Source: a virus | Strand: one strand, 5' to 3' | Virus record (IMG/VR): IMGVR_UViG_3300031707_000011 | Coordinates: 1 to 64,000 of that record | DNA length: 64,000 bases | Shown: in pieces, positions 33,616-42,340 of the stretch | How positions within the stretch are numbered: the first letter of the stretch is position 1 | Layout of the letters: each line of letters starts with the position of its first letter | The notes under the pieces: generated by a model | What the model was told of the DNA's origin: nothing | Database searches by the model: none | The model's input: only the letters and a program-made list of their open reading frames with translations | Program-made: the position numbers and the translations under genes

Positions 33616-34676
33616 CGCTGCCAGGATATGAAGCTCAACGAGTGGAGGATATGTGGTGGGCGTTTTCTACCAAGAAGCAGAAGGATTATGATGATGTTCT
33701 TGAAAACACTGACATTACTCTTATGCATCCTATCAGAGAGGCTTCGATTGCTGAGATTACTAGGGAAATACGCTCTGATAAGGAAGCCTACGGGAAGGGT
33801 CATGAGTTCACTACTGCTATGTGGGAAGTCGCCAGGGATGTGCGTTTCTCTAGGACGCTGGATGGTAGTTCGACCATTCTGGGTTGGGCATTGGCGTTTG
33901 CTCTGGGTAAAGTTGTTACGACTCAGCCTAATCCGGTAGGTGCGGCTAACACGTATCTGCATACAATGACATTTTTTAGCCCCGTTACGGAAGCCACGGC
34001 ACAACTTCCTGTTACGTCTGTTGTTGAATATGTGAGTGCTGGTATCGAGAGATTGTTATATGCGCTGGCTGTAGGTAGTGTGACGATTTCGGCAGAAGGA
34101 TTTGAGCAGCTGTCTGTTGCTATCGAGATGATTGGTAGTGGTATGACAGCTACTAATACTATGGTTAAGCCTTCGATGCCCACACTGGCCTATCTGTCCT
34201 CAAACGCTGCAATTATTAAGATGGGTGATTCCTCAGAGGATATCAGTACCCGTATTCGCAGTTGGCAGGTGGCGATTAACAACAATCCAAGAGAAGCGCG
34301 TGGTTATTTCCCTGGTAGTGGTTTGTACCGTGGTCGTATGGAAATTGGAAGCAGGTCTATTCTACCTAGTTTTGTTTTGGATGTGGCGGCAGATGACGAT
34401 TTACTGGCTGATTTCTTAGCTGGAACGGAAGTTGCTCTGGATTTAAGATGCGACGGTGACTTCACGGAAGGTACGACTTATAAACACTACCTGCGGATTC
34501 GTATTCCATCTGCTAAATATCGTGCATTACCTATCGAAGAGAGTGATGGAATTTTCACCTACGCGGTGACGTTTGATGAGGAAAGTGTTATTTATGATGC
34601 GAATGATACTCCTAATCCTATCTGTACTGTTGAGGTTCAGAATAAGATTGGAAGTTATCTAGTGGAAGGTTCTTAA
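33612..34676 (+). CDS. Major tail tube protein, 354 aa
   Basis: ATG 33612 overlaps the previous stop. Size and order fit the major tail protein: it follows the neck and terminator genes and precedes the tail assembly and tape measure genes. The sequence has a helix after the N-terminus and a long strand-rich body (MTFFSPVTEATAQLPVTSVV, GYFPGSGLYRGRMEIGS and a TYKHYLRIRIP end). No sheath gene is present in the window, so the tube should form a non-contractile tail. Confidence 0.65.
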   Translation: MTLPGYEAQRVEDMWWAFSTKKQKDYDDVLENTDITLMHPIREASIAEITREIRSDKEAYGKGHEFTTAMWEVARDVRFSRTLDGSSTILGWALAFALGKVVTTQPNPVGAANTYLHTMTFFSPVTEATAQLPVTSVVEYVSAGIERLLYALAVGSVTISAEGFEQLSVAIEMIGSGMTATNTMVKPSMPTLAYLSSNAAIIKMGDSSEDISTRIRSWQVAINNNPREARGYFPGSGLYRGRMEIGSRSILPSFVLDVAADDDLLADFLAGTEVALDLRCDGDFTEGTTYKHYLRIRIPSAKYRALPIEESDGIFTYAVTFDEESVIYDANDTPNPICTVEVQNKIGSYLVEGS

Positions 34677-34699
34677 TATATTTTAGGAGGGAGAATTTT

Positions 34700-35437
34700 A
34701 TGTATGAATTGATGCTTCCTGAATGTTGGTTTAAAGTGAGGGAGGAGAGAGGAGACCGAGTAGTGGTGGTTACTCATCACTTCAGGTCTCCCTCTTCCGA
34801 AGACTGGTTGGAGTATTTTAAAGGGATGAGCCAACTTGGACTGAGCAAAGGCCGAGATATTGTAGAACTGTCGGCAGCAGGACAGGAAAAAGATGAAGAA
34901 CTCTGGGATAAGCTCATCCTTCGGGTATCTGGGTATGCGGTTTCTGGTAAGGACCTGATGGGGTTGGAGGACTGGAAGACTAGAATTCCGTTATCTCACA
35001 AACTGAATGCGGTCTCTGGTTTTCTGTATTTCTCCCGCACGGATGTGGGCGAGAATCCCGTGGAAGAAACTGTGCTGGATTTGGGTGAGTCATCGAGAAC
35101 AATGAATTTTGATGTGCTTCAATTGAGTAAGTCTCACACAGTGGTTTTCACGTTTAATCCTCCAGAATCATCTGATTATATCCGCTATAGCAGAGCTTCG
35201 GCCAGGATGCAGGTTGTACGTACCAAGCAGAAAGGGGTTAGCAAATTGCTGGTTCCTTTCAATGCTCCGTTGATGATTGACCTGTTTGACAAGTTAATCG
35301 CTTCTGCGGAGGGTTATTCTTATCAGGGAAAGCCTTTGATGGATGTACCTGATTGGAAGTCGAAGATTGATGCTTATCATAAGAGAGAAGCAATCCGAGA
35401 ACTGTTTGGTATGTCTATGCAGGAAGAGGAGGCTTGA
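34700..35437 (+). CDS. Tail assembly protein with internal duplication, 245 aa
   Basis: AGGAGGG precedes ATG 34700. The two halves resemble each other: SGKDLMGLEDWKTRIPLSHK in the first half and QGKPLMDVPDWKSKIDAYHK in the second, each preceded by LWDKLILRVSGY or LFDKLIASAEGY. Thus the protein is a tandem duplication of a domain of about 120 residues. Its position between tube and tape measure genes matches tail assembly chaperones, but no slippery frameshift site linking it to the next gene was found. Confidence 0.6.
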   Translation: MYELMLPECWFKVREERGDRVVVVTHHFRSPSSEDWLEYFKGMSQLGLSKGRDIVELSAAGQEKDEELWDKLILRVSGYAVSGKDLMGLEDWKTRIPLSHKLNAVSGFLYFSRTDVGENPVEETVLDLGESSRTMNFDVLQLSKSHTVVFTFNPPESSDYIRYSRASARMQVVRTKQKGVSKLLVPFNAPLMIDLFDKLIASAEGYSYQGKPLMDVPDWKSKIDAYHKREAIRELFGMSMQEEEA

Positions 35438-35449
35438 GAAGGAGGGGCT

Positions 35450-35842
35450 TTGAACGAGCTACTCCGGCAAGCCGCCAAAGTTATAGTTTCGGAGGATACA
35501 GGAAAGAGGGTTTGCCCTGGAGAGGAAAAATGCAACACCTTTCGTACATCGGTAGACTCGGAGGTTTGCAAAACATGTCCGAGAAATTTATCAAAGAGCA
35601 AACTGTACTCTATCGAAGGGGTGAATGCAGTGCTTCCTTGGTTGTTTCATTTGATGTATCTATATGGACTGACCAAGGTAGGGGCTACCTTTTTAATTGA
35701 TGACCTGACAAGAGGGGAATGGGATGGATTGCTTATGTTAGAATCGGTGAAGAACGAAGTGGAACATGAAAAATATGAAGCGGAAAGGTTGAAGCAGAAA
35801 GCTACATCGGCTATTGCAAGCAGCCGAACAAAAAAGAGGTGA
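35450..35842 (+). CDS. Hypothetical Cys-pair protein, 130 aa
   Basis: The TTG start at 35450 follows AAGGAGGGG. N-terminal Cys residues (CPGEEKC ... CKTCP) could form a metal site, and the second half is helical with a basic KKR end. It may be the second tail chaperone by location. An overlapping frame at 35434 has no such features and is ignored. Confidence 0.5.
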   Translation: MNELLRQAAKVIVSEDTGKRVCPGEEKCNTFRTSVDSEVCKTCPRNLSKSKLYSIEGVNAVLPWLFHLMYLYGLTKVGATFLIDDLTRGEWDGLLMLESVKNEVEHEKYEAERLKQKATSAIASSRTKKR

Positions 35843-35871
35843 GAGAAAGATAACCCGTTGAGGTTATACAA

Positions 35872-36282
35872 ATGGGCAGTTTTTCCGACTATTTGGAACT
35901 TGAACTTCTTGACCATGTATTTAAGGTTGGGGCTTATACTCAACCTACCAAATTGTGTATTGCCCTGTGTAAGTCGACTATTGCAGAAGACGACACTGGT
36001 TCGACGCTTCCTACTGAAGTTGCTAATGCCGGTGCTTACGCAAGGAAGCAGTGCAATACGTGGCAAACGGCAGCGGCTGGTGCTACCCAGAACAATATTG
36101 CCATTACTTTTGTTGAAGCAACAACTAATTGGGGTACTGTTACTGATTTCGCTATCGTTGACAGTGCCACGTATGCTCAGGGTAACATGATTGCTTATGG
36201 TAAATTGACCACGTTCAAGAAGATTGGTACAGGAGACACGGCTAAGTTTGCTACCGGTGACATTGACGTTACTTTGACCTAA
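35872..36282 (+). CDS. gp80-like tail fibre-domain protein, 136 aa
   Basis: The sequence matches the phage gp80-like fibre pattern along its whole length: LLDHVFK ... PTKLCIALCKS ... AYARKQCNTW ... NWGTVTDFAIVD ... GNMIAYGKLTTFK ... FATGDIDVTL. The same domain ends the protein at 37751 and, with an export signal, makes up the protein at 2597. These proteins form part of tail fibres or side proteins in many siphoviruses. Confidence 0.75.
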   Translation: MGSFSDYLELELLDHVFKVGAYTQPTKLCIALCKSTIAEDDTGSTLPTEVANAGAYARKQCNTWQTAAAGATQNNIAITFVEATTNWGTVTDFAIVDSATYAQGNMIAYGKLTTFKKIGTGDTAKFATGDIDVTLT

Positions 36283-36304
36283 TGTTTGTTGGAAGGAGTG
36301 AGAT

Positions 36305-37489
36305 GTGTCTGATAAGCCTATTGGATTGCACGTAGCTATACTGAACAAGGGTTGGCTTAGGAGGGAGATGTATGCTATTCTTGATAGGATGAAGAATACG
36401 GCGGGGGTTCAAGTAACTCTTGAACCCCTTAACCGTTGTTGGCATAATCCTATTTTTGCTAACAGAAATATTCTTTCTAAGAGATTTCTGGATACGGATT
36501 GTGATTTCACTCTTCAGATTGATGATGATATTATTCCGATAAACCATAATCCGGCTGAAATGGTATTTGCTAATAAAGATGTTGTAGGTTTTCCTGCTAA
36601 AGTTCGGCAATACGGTAGGTCTATTAACTGGGTTGCCTTCGTCAAGCATCCAACAGAGGAAGGTTACGCTCCCGTGGATTTTTCTTCCGTTGATGATACA
36701 GTGGACTTGCTAAAGGTAGATGTTGTAGGAACGGGTATGATTATGGTAAAGAGGAATGTCATGGAGACTCTGTGGAAGAAGGGAGGCGGTCCGTTTACTC
36801 TCGAATTGGACAAGTTTGGGGTTCCTGATTTTGGGACTGATTTTGCTTTTTGTCGCAGGGTTAAGGCGGCTGGTTTTGAGGTTTTCACAACCCCTCAAAG
36901 GCTCTGTGAACATTTTAAAGAGTTCGGTTTACTTGATATTCAGGGGTATGACGAGAGTGACAGCCGAGACCCCGCATCCCATAAGTATGCAATTCCTTGG
37001 GGGGAGTGGGCTATTTCTCAGAAGGATTGGGAATTCTTGCGGAATATCGTTCAGCGGGAAGGAGTTAAGAAAATCTTAGAGTTTGGTTCTGGTCTTTCGT
37101 CTCTCCTTTTATCTGAATTCGCTGAGGTTGTGAGTTATGAGACTGACGCTGAGTGGCTGAAACTTATAGAGGAGAAGAAAATTCCTGGTTACAATAATCT
37201 TACTTTGAGAAAATGGTCAGGGGTAGATGAGCCGGAAGAACTTTTGTATGGAAAGTATGATATGGTATTTGTTGATGGGCCTCCTGGTAAAGTAACCGGG
37301 GGTCCTGGCAGAGATATTTCAATTCGTCTGGCGACTAAACTATCTGATAGAGTTGTAGTCCACGATGGTCAAAGGGCTGAAGAACTTGGATTACAGCTAA
37401 AGTATTTGCGTGGAGAGGCATTTAAGCTGGTTTCTAGAAGTGGTTATTATAGTTCCTGCTGTCACCATTGGCTGAAACGAGTGGAGTGA
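36305..37489 (+). CDS. Glycosyltransferase (GT2-like)-methyltransferase fusion, 394 aa
   Basis: The start is GTG 36305, after AAGGAGTGAGAT. Residues 1-230 are a GT-A domain with the metal-binding QIDDDIIP and the acidic PDFGTDFAF. Residues 250-390 form a Rossmann domain with ILEFGSGLSSLLL (motif I), YETDAEWL and MVFVDGPPG (motif IV). A single chain therefore could glycosylate and methylate one target. Location inside the tail gene block, between two fibre genes, suggests the fibre or another virion protein as acceptor, or a glycan on it. The substrate is inference. Confidence 0.75.
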   Translation: MSDKPIGLHVAILNKGWLRREMYAILDRMKNTAGVQVTLEPLNRCWHNPIFANRNILSKRFLDTDCDFTLQIDDDIIPINHNPAEMVFANKDVVGFPAKVRQYGRSINWVAFVKHPTEEGYAPVDFSSVDDTVDLLKVDVVGTGMIMVKRNVMETLWKKGGGPFTLELDKFGVPDFGTDFAFCRRVKAAGFEVFTTPQRLCEHFKEFGLLDIQGYDESDSRDPASHKYAIPWGEWAISQKDWEFLRNIVQREGVKKILEFGSGLSSLLLSEFAEVVSYETDAEWLKLIEEKKIPGYNNLTLRKWSGVDEPEELLYGKYDMVFVDGPPGKVTGGPGRDISIRLATKLSDRVVVHDGQRAEELGLQLKYLRGEAFKLVSRSGYYSSCCHHWLKRVE

Positions 37490-37746
37490 TGATTAAAGTA
37501 CAGAGGACGGTTGAGGAACAGTTGGAGATTCTTATGGGATTGATGTTAGATTTGCAGAAGCAGATAGCTCAAGACCGCCATAAGATGATGGAAACGATTG
37601 AAAAGCAGGTTGATAAATCTTTTGAAAGCAAGTTGCCGGTTATTGAAGGACGTTTAGCCTTGAGGGAAGCAGTAAAGCTCCGGCAGTTGTTAGTTGAAAA
37701 AGGCATTATAAGAGAGGAAGAATTTTTAGCGAAACTACGGGGGTAG
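37489..37746 (+). CDS. Small coiled-coil protein, 85 aa
   Basis: ATG 37489 overlaps the previous stop (TGATG). The product is almost fully helical, with repeated Leu/Met/Ile heptads (EEQLEILMGLMLDLQKQI and others). No motif beyond coiled coil. It may be a fibre trimerisation or assembly factor because a fibre gene follows at once. Confidence 0.5.
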   Translation: MIKVQRTVEEQLEILMGLMLDLQKQIAQDRHKMMETIEKQVDKSFESKLPVIEGRLALREAVKLRQLLVEKGIIREEEFLAKLRG

Positions 37747-37750
37747 TGAC

Positions 37751-40700
37751 ATGGCTACTCCATATTACGTCTCGCAAGTAGACGGGAACGATAGTTATAA
37801 TGGGTTGTACCCTACCTTTATAAGTGGTTCTGACGGTCCTTGGCTGACTATCTCTAAGGCCGACAACCTATCTGGGAGCCAGTCTGATAACTCTGTTCTT
37901 TTCAATCGTGGAGGAACCTGGAGAGAACAGTATGCCTTGGAGTGCTATGGTATATCGGGTCATCCATTCACGGTTGGAGCCTATGGAACGGGGAATAAAC
38001 CAAAGATTTATGGGTCTGACCAACTTACCGGATGGACAGTTTATAGCGGCAATATTTGGCAAGCCACAACGAGTATTAACCCCAACAAATCAATCTATTT
38101 TGTAAACACAGACGGATCAGTTAAATGGGGGACCAAACAGGCCAATGCCGATGCCTGTGATGCGGAGTATGAGTTTTTTTCCAACGGCACAACGATGTAC
38201 TGCTATGCATTAACCGACCCAGACAGCAGATACACAAGCGTAGAAGTACCAACCAGGGCATATTGCATTGGTGCGACCGGACAATCTTACATCACTATTG
38301 ATGGTCTCGACATAAGACATTTTACTGATAATGGAATTAGGATTTATACCGACGCTGTCTATAATACGGTCCAAAATTGCCAGATATCTTATGGCGGAGA
38401 AAGTGTTTCCGGGGCGGGACAGGGTATTATAATCAGAGGAAGTTATCATCAGATAATCGGCAACACAATCCACGATTGTAGCATTCACGGCATAAGAACC
38501 TCGACAGCTAGTGGTAAGACCACATCGAACATAACCATTTCCGAGAATGAAGTTTATGACTGTTATCATAGCCTAATCGACTTGTCCAACGGTAATGCTA
38601 CTGGAGTAAGTACCGATCATACGGTCACCAGGAACTTCCTATATACCACGTCGAATTATGCTTATCCATCAACGCTTGATTGTAACGGAATCTATGTGGC
38701 AGGTGCTAGTGCTGACCAACAAAATATTGAAATTTCCTACAATGTCATAATCAATATCTTTGCTGCCGCCATTCAGATTCAAAACAATGTTGTAAATTGC
38801 AACATCTATAACAACACTTGTTACGGAACTAATCCGGTTAATAATTGGAGTTGGACTTCCGGAATTTCCATAGGCGGAAGCGGCTCAAGCGGAATAGCGG
38901 TGAAAAATAATATCGCAGCTAATTTTTATAGTGGGGCAGGAGGAGGGGATTCTTGCTTCGGTTGCTCGAATTCTGCGTTTATGAGTAGCGTGGACAATAA
39001 TTGCTGGTATCAAGCCACAGGGGGAAGGATATTTGCTCATATCAATACTACTAACTATTATTCCGGTGATTTTGTCGCCTATAAAGCTGCTACGGGATGG
39101 GATACTCATGGGAAATGGGAAGACCCAAAGTTTGTAAACGCTGGTGGGGCAACGGCGGAAGATTATAAGCTGACGGCCACCTCCCCCTGCCGCGATACCG
39201 GGGTTAATGTTGGCCTGACACAAGACTATTGGGGAAATTCAGTTCCCATCGGAGGCAGTCCCGATATCGGGATATATGAATATCAAGGGACCGGCGGTGA
39301 ACCTGAAATCAATATAACAGATGGAACAAATATCATTGGAGATGGTGGGACATTTGCTTATGGTTCAAAAAATTATGGTACGAATACAGATCAAATTTTC
39401 ACATTGGAAAACTTGGGCGATGTAAACTTGACGTTGAGTGGAACTCCGATTATCACGATTACGGGGACTAACGCGAATCAGTTTTCTTGCACATCTCAAC
39501 CGACGACCCCGATTGCAGGAAGTGCGCATGTCCATTTTACCCTTCGATTCAGTCCTACTTCTCCAGGGGCAAAGGTGGCGGCGATTGCTATTGGGAATAA
39601 CGATACAGACGAGAACCCCTATAATATCGCCTTGACTGGGACCGCCTTGGCTGTAACTTACTATGTAGACAAAAATGCCGCCGCCGGTGGCGACGGGACG
39701 ACCCAGGAACTGACCGGGGCGCATTGTGCCTGGGACACCATAGCCGATGTGAATGTCGCCTCATTCTTGGCGGGTGATTCGGCCCTTATTGCCAGGGGGA
39801 CACCTGCCCCTGTTTATCGTGAACAATTGAACCCCCCCTCCTCCGGCTCGGCTGGCCTGCCCATCACCTTCGGAGCGTATGGGACGGGGGATGCACCGAT
39901 TATTGACGGGGCAGATATTCTATCTACATGGGCAGTAGCAACGGGCGATGAGGAAACGGGTGGAACTTTCGCCTGTGGATTTGAATCAGAACCATCTGCA
40001 TTCACGACTCAATTTACAGCAAAGGTAGAAGCCAATAGCAATACCATTGATATTACAACCGCAGCAGGGACATTTAATAGCGGATTAACTGGGGCAATTT
40101 TTACTTATGCGGGAACTGCCGGATTTGGAACTACTGCCTATAAAAACGCTGGAACTACTTCCAGTTATGCACGATTTTATTTCAAGTTAAATTCTGCTTT
40201 TGCTTCGGCAGCCGCTGGTCTTAAAAGACTTTATCTTGGAGGAATCAGAAATAATGCATGGAGTACCCTTGCCGGCTTTTGGCTTGAGGCTGACAGTGGT
40301 CAAACGGCTCAATTCCACCTTGTTGGTGGCTACAGATACCCAGGAACTGGTTGGACTGACGTTTTTACGGGCGCAAATAATACGATTGCATTAAACACCT
40401 GGTATTACATTGAGGTTTACTATCAGAAAGCGGTATCTGCGACCATTCAATTTTGGCTTGACGGGGTGAGTCAAGGAAGCGTTACTGCTATTAATACCAA
40501 CACGTATGCCCCCAATGGTGTTGATTTAGGAATTTCTTATACAGTAACCAATACGATGACTCCCGCCGCTGGTTCCATCGTTTATTTTGACGATGTGAAA
40601 CTGGCGACTACGGCCATAGGAGCCGTATCCTTGCCCTCCTATACCAATACCTATTTTGCTACAGTAAGCACGGCAACAAATCAAATATTCCGAGACGATA

Positions 40701-42328
40701 CTCGACCCGTTAAGGGTGCATCATCCAGCACATTAAATGACCACGAATGGTATGGTTCTGGAGGACGGGTTTGGTATCGAGATGATTCGGGAACACCACA
40801 GGGGGCGGGATATACCCTAACCGCCTCTCAAAGAACAAATAATATCGCTCTGGGAAAAAACCATGTTACGGTTGATTCCCTTGACTTGCGAAAGGCTAAT
40901 ATGGATGGTCTTTATTTCAGTGACGATACGAACAATAATATTGTAAGCAATAATACGGTTTCCTATGCTTATAACGTAGGTATCAAGGGGGTTAGCTCTA
41001 AGACCATAACGGCGAACACAATCACTGCCAATACGGTTCATCACAACGGGGCATCTGGCGTAGTTTTTAAGACCGCAAATGTTACCAGCAATACCATACA
41101 GAACAATACTATCTATCGGAATAGCATCATCGCCACCACGGATAATGACCACGAATATGGTGGTGGGGTTTATCTTTGGACGGTTGGAACCGGGAACATA
41201 GTTCAAAATAATATTTCTTATCGAAACGGATATGATGATACCGATACCGGCGTTGGGGGAAATAGGGGTGGGGGGCTTTGGTTTGATACTGTGGCCGCTG
41301 GCAATATCATGCGGTATAACAAAGTTTATAATAACCAGCACTATGGATTACATTTTGAATGTACCTCTGGCTGTCAGATGTATTACAACATTTCCTACGG
41401 CGACAATGTTACCGGCATCCGAGTCGGCTCTTACAACGGGATTGCCGTAACTGACGGAAACGCAATATACAACAATGTTACCTACGGAAACGACAATTAT
41501 GGATTCTTCTTAACTGGATATTCAGATTCGTCTGCGGGTAGGTTTACCAATAATATTTTCAAGAACAATGTCTCCGTGGGCAACGGAACACAACAACTTT
41601 ACGCGCAATATGGGGCGGAAAACGACGGAACGATGGGAAGCGGCAACGTCTATACCCATAATTGCCTTGGTGCAGAGGCCGCTGATTTCATATTGTGGGG
41701 AACTGGGGTAACGCCGGATACTTATGACGCCTGGGAAGCCCTTTACGGTTCATCCACGTTTTCCGTAGAATCTGACCCCCTCCTGACCGACCCCGCCACT
41801 GGCGATTTCACCCTCCAATCCACCTCCCCCTGCATCAACGCCGGAGTAGATGTTGGTTTGACACAGGATTATGAGGGGAATGCTGTTATTGGATTTCCTG
41901 ATATCGGGGCGCAGGAATACGGGTTGGGGGTTGCTTCAGATTATCTGGAGAACAAACTTCTTGACCATGTTTTTAAGGTTGCTTCTTTTTCTGTTCCTAC
42001 TAATTTATACATAGCTTTGTGTAAAGCTACGGTTGAAGATGACGACACAGGAAGTACATTACCGAGTGAGGTTTCTGGTGGGTCTTATGCTAGGAAACGT
42101 TGTAATACTTGGACTGCGGCTTCTGTTGGTGGGACTTTATCAAATAATATGGCTATTCAGTTTGTAGAGGCCTCAGCTACTTGGGGTACTGTAACTGATT
42201 TTGCTGTAGTGGATAGTGGTTCTGGTGGAAATATGTTGGTTTATGGTAAGTTGTCTTACGCTAAACGGGTTTTGTCTGGAGATATTTTTAAGTTTGCGAC
42301 AAATGATTTGGATGTGGCAGTGAATTAG
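37751..42328 (+). CDS. Multidomain beta-helix tail protein with gp80-like C-terminus, 1525 aa
   Basis: Domains in order: right-handed beta-helix (residues about 1-510, starting MATPYYVSQVDGNDSYNG, a pectate-lyase-type start), choice-of-anchor D-like module (about 515-635), second YYVDKNAA-type beta-helix entry (from about 635), concanavalin-like module (about 735-960), second helix (about 1030-1390), and gp80-like domain (1396-1525). Such proteins bind or degrade surface glycans. The interior is C/A-rich compared with the G+T-rich phage genes on both sides, suggesting acquisition. The N-terminus is nearly identical to that of the gene at 52013. Confidence 0.8.
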   Translation: MATPYYVSQVDGNDSYNGLYPTFISGSDGPWLTISKADNLSGSQSDNSVLFNRGGTWREQYALECYGISGHPFTVGAYGTGNKPKIYGSDQLTGWTVYSGNIWQATTSINPNKSIYFVNTDGSVKWGTKQANADACDAEYEFFSNGTTMYCYALTDPDSRYTSVEVPTRAYCIGATGQSYITIDGLDIRHFTDNGIRIYTDAVYNTVQNCQISYGGESVSGAGQGIIIRGSYHQIIGNTIHDCSIHGIRTSTASGKTTSNITISENEVYDCYHSLIDLSNGNATGVSTDHTVTRNFLYTTSNYAYPSTLDCNGIYVAGASADQQNIEISYNVIINIFAAAIQIQNNVVNCNIYNNTCYGTNPVNNWSWTSGISIGGSGSSGIAVKNNIAANFYSGAGGGDSCFGCSNSAFMSSVDNNCWYQATGGRIFAHINTTNYYSGDFVAYKAATGWDTHGKWEDPKFVNAGGATAEDYKLTATSPCRDTGVNVGLTQDYWGNSVPIGGSPDIGIYEYQGTGGEPEINITDGTNIIGDGGTFAYGSKNYGTNTDQIFTLENLGDVNLTLSGTPIITITGTNANQFSCTSQPTTPIAGSAHVHFTLRFSPTSPGAKVAAIAIGNNDTDENPYNIALTGTALAVTYYVDKNAAAGGDGTTQELTGAHCAWDTIADVNVASFLAGDSALIARGTPAPVYREQLNPPSSGSAGLPITFGAYGTGDAPIIDGADILSTWAVATGDEETGGTFACGFESEPSAFTTQFTAKVEANSNTIDITTAAGTFNSGLTGAIFTYAGTAGFGTTAYKNAGTTSSYARFYFKLNSAFASAAAGLKRLYLGGIRNNAWSTLAGFWLEADSGQTAQFHLVGGYRYPGTGWTDVFTGANNTIALNTWYYIEVYYQKAVSATIQFWLDGVSQGSVTAINTNTYAPNGVDLGISYTVTNTMTPAAGSIVYFDDVKLATTAIGAVSLPSYTNTYFATVSTATNQIFRDDTRPVKGASSSTLNDHEWYGSGGRVWYRDDSGTPQGAGYTLTASQRTNNIALGKNHVTVDSLDLRKANMDGLYFSDDTNNNIVSNNTVSYAYNVGIKGVSSKTITANTITANTVHHNGASGVVFKTANVTSNTIQNNTIYRNSIIATTDNDHEYGGGVYLWTVGTGNIVQNNISYRNGYDDTDTGVGGNRGGGLWFDTVAAGNIMRYNKVYNNQHYGLHFECTSGCQMYYNISYGDNVTGIRVGSYNGIAVTDGNAIYNNVTYGNDNYGFFLTGYSDSSAGRFTNNIFKNNVSVGNGTQQLYAQYGAENDGTMGSGNVYTHNCLGAEAADFILWGTGVTPDTYDAWEALYGSSTFSVESDPLLTDPATGDFTLQSTSPCINAGVDVGLTQDYEGNAVIGFPDIGAQEYGLGVASDYLENKLLDHVFKVASFSVPTNLYIALCKATVEDDDTGSTLPSEVSGGSYARKRCNTWTAASVGGTLSNNMAIQFVEASATWGTVTDFAVVDSGSGGNMLVYGKLSYAKRVLSGDIFKFATNDLDVAVN

Positions 42329-42340
42329 TGGGGGTAAATA

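Noticed and set aside
35434-35700. 88-aa frame overlapping the TTG gene at 35450
   Set aside because: It lacks the Cys pairs and continuous coding pattern of the competing frame, and starts inside the preceding gene's stop region without a ribosome binding site.
34700-35842. Programmed frameshift between the two tail assembly genes
   Set aside because: No slippery heptamer was seen near 35437, the genes do not overlap, and the second has its own strong ribosome binding site.
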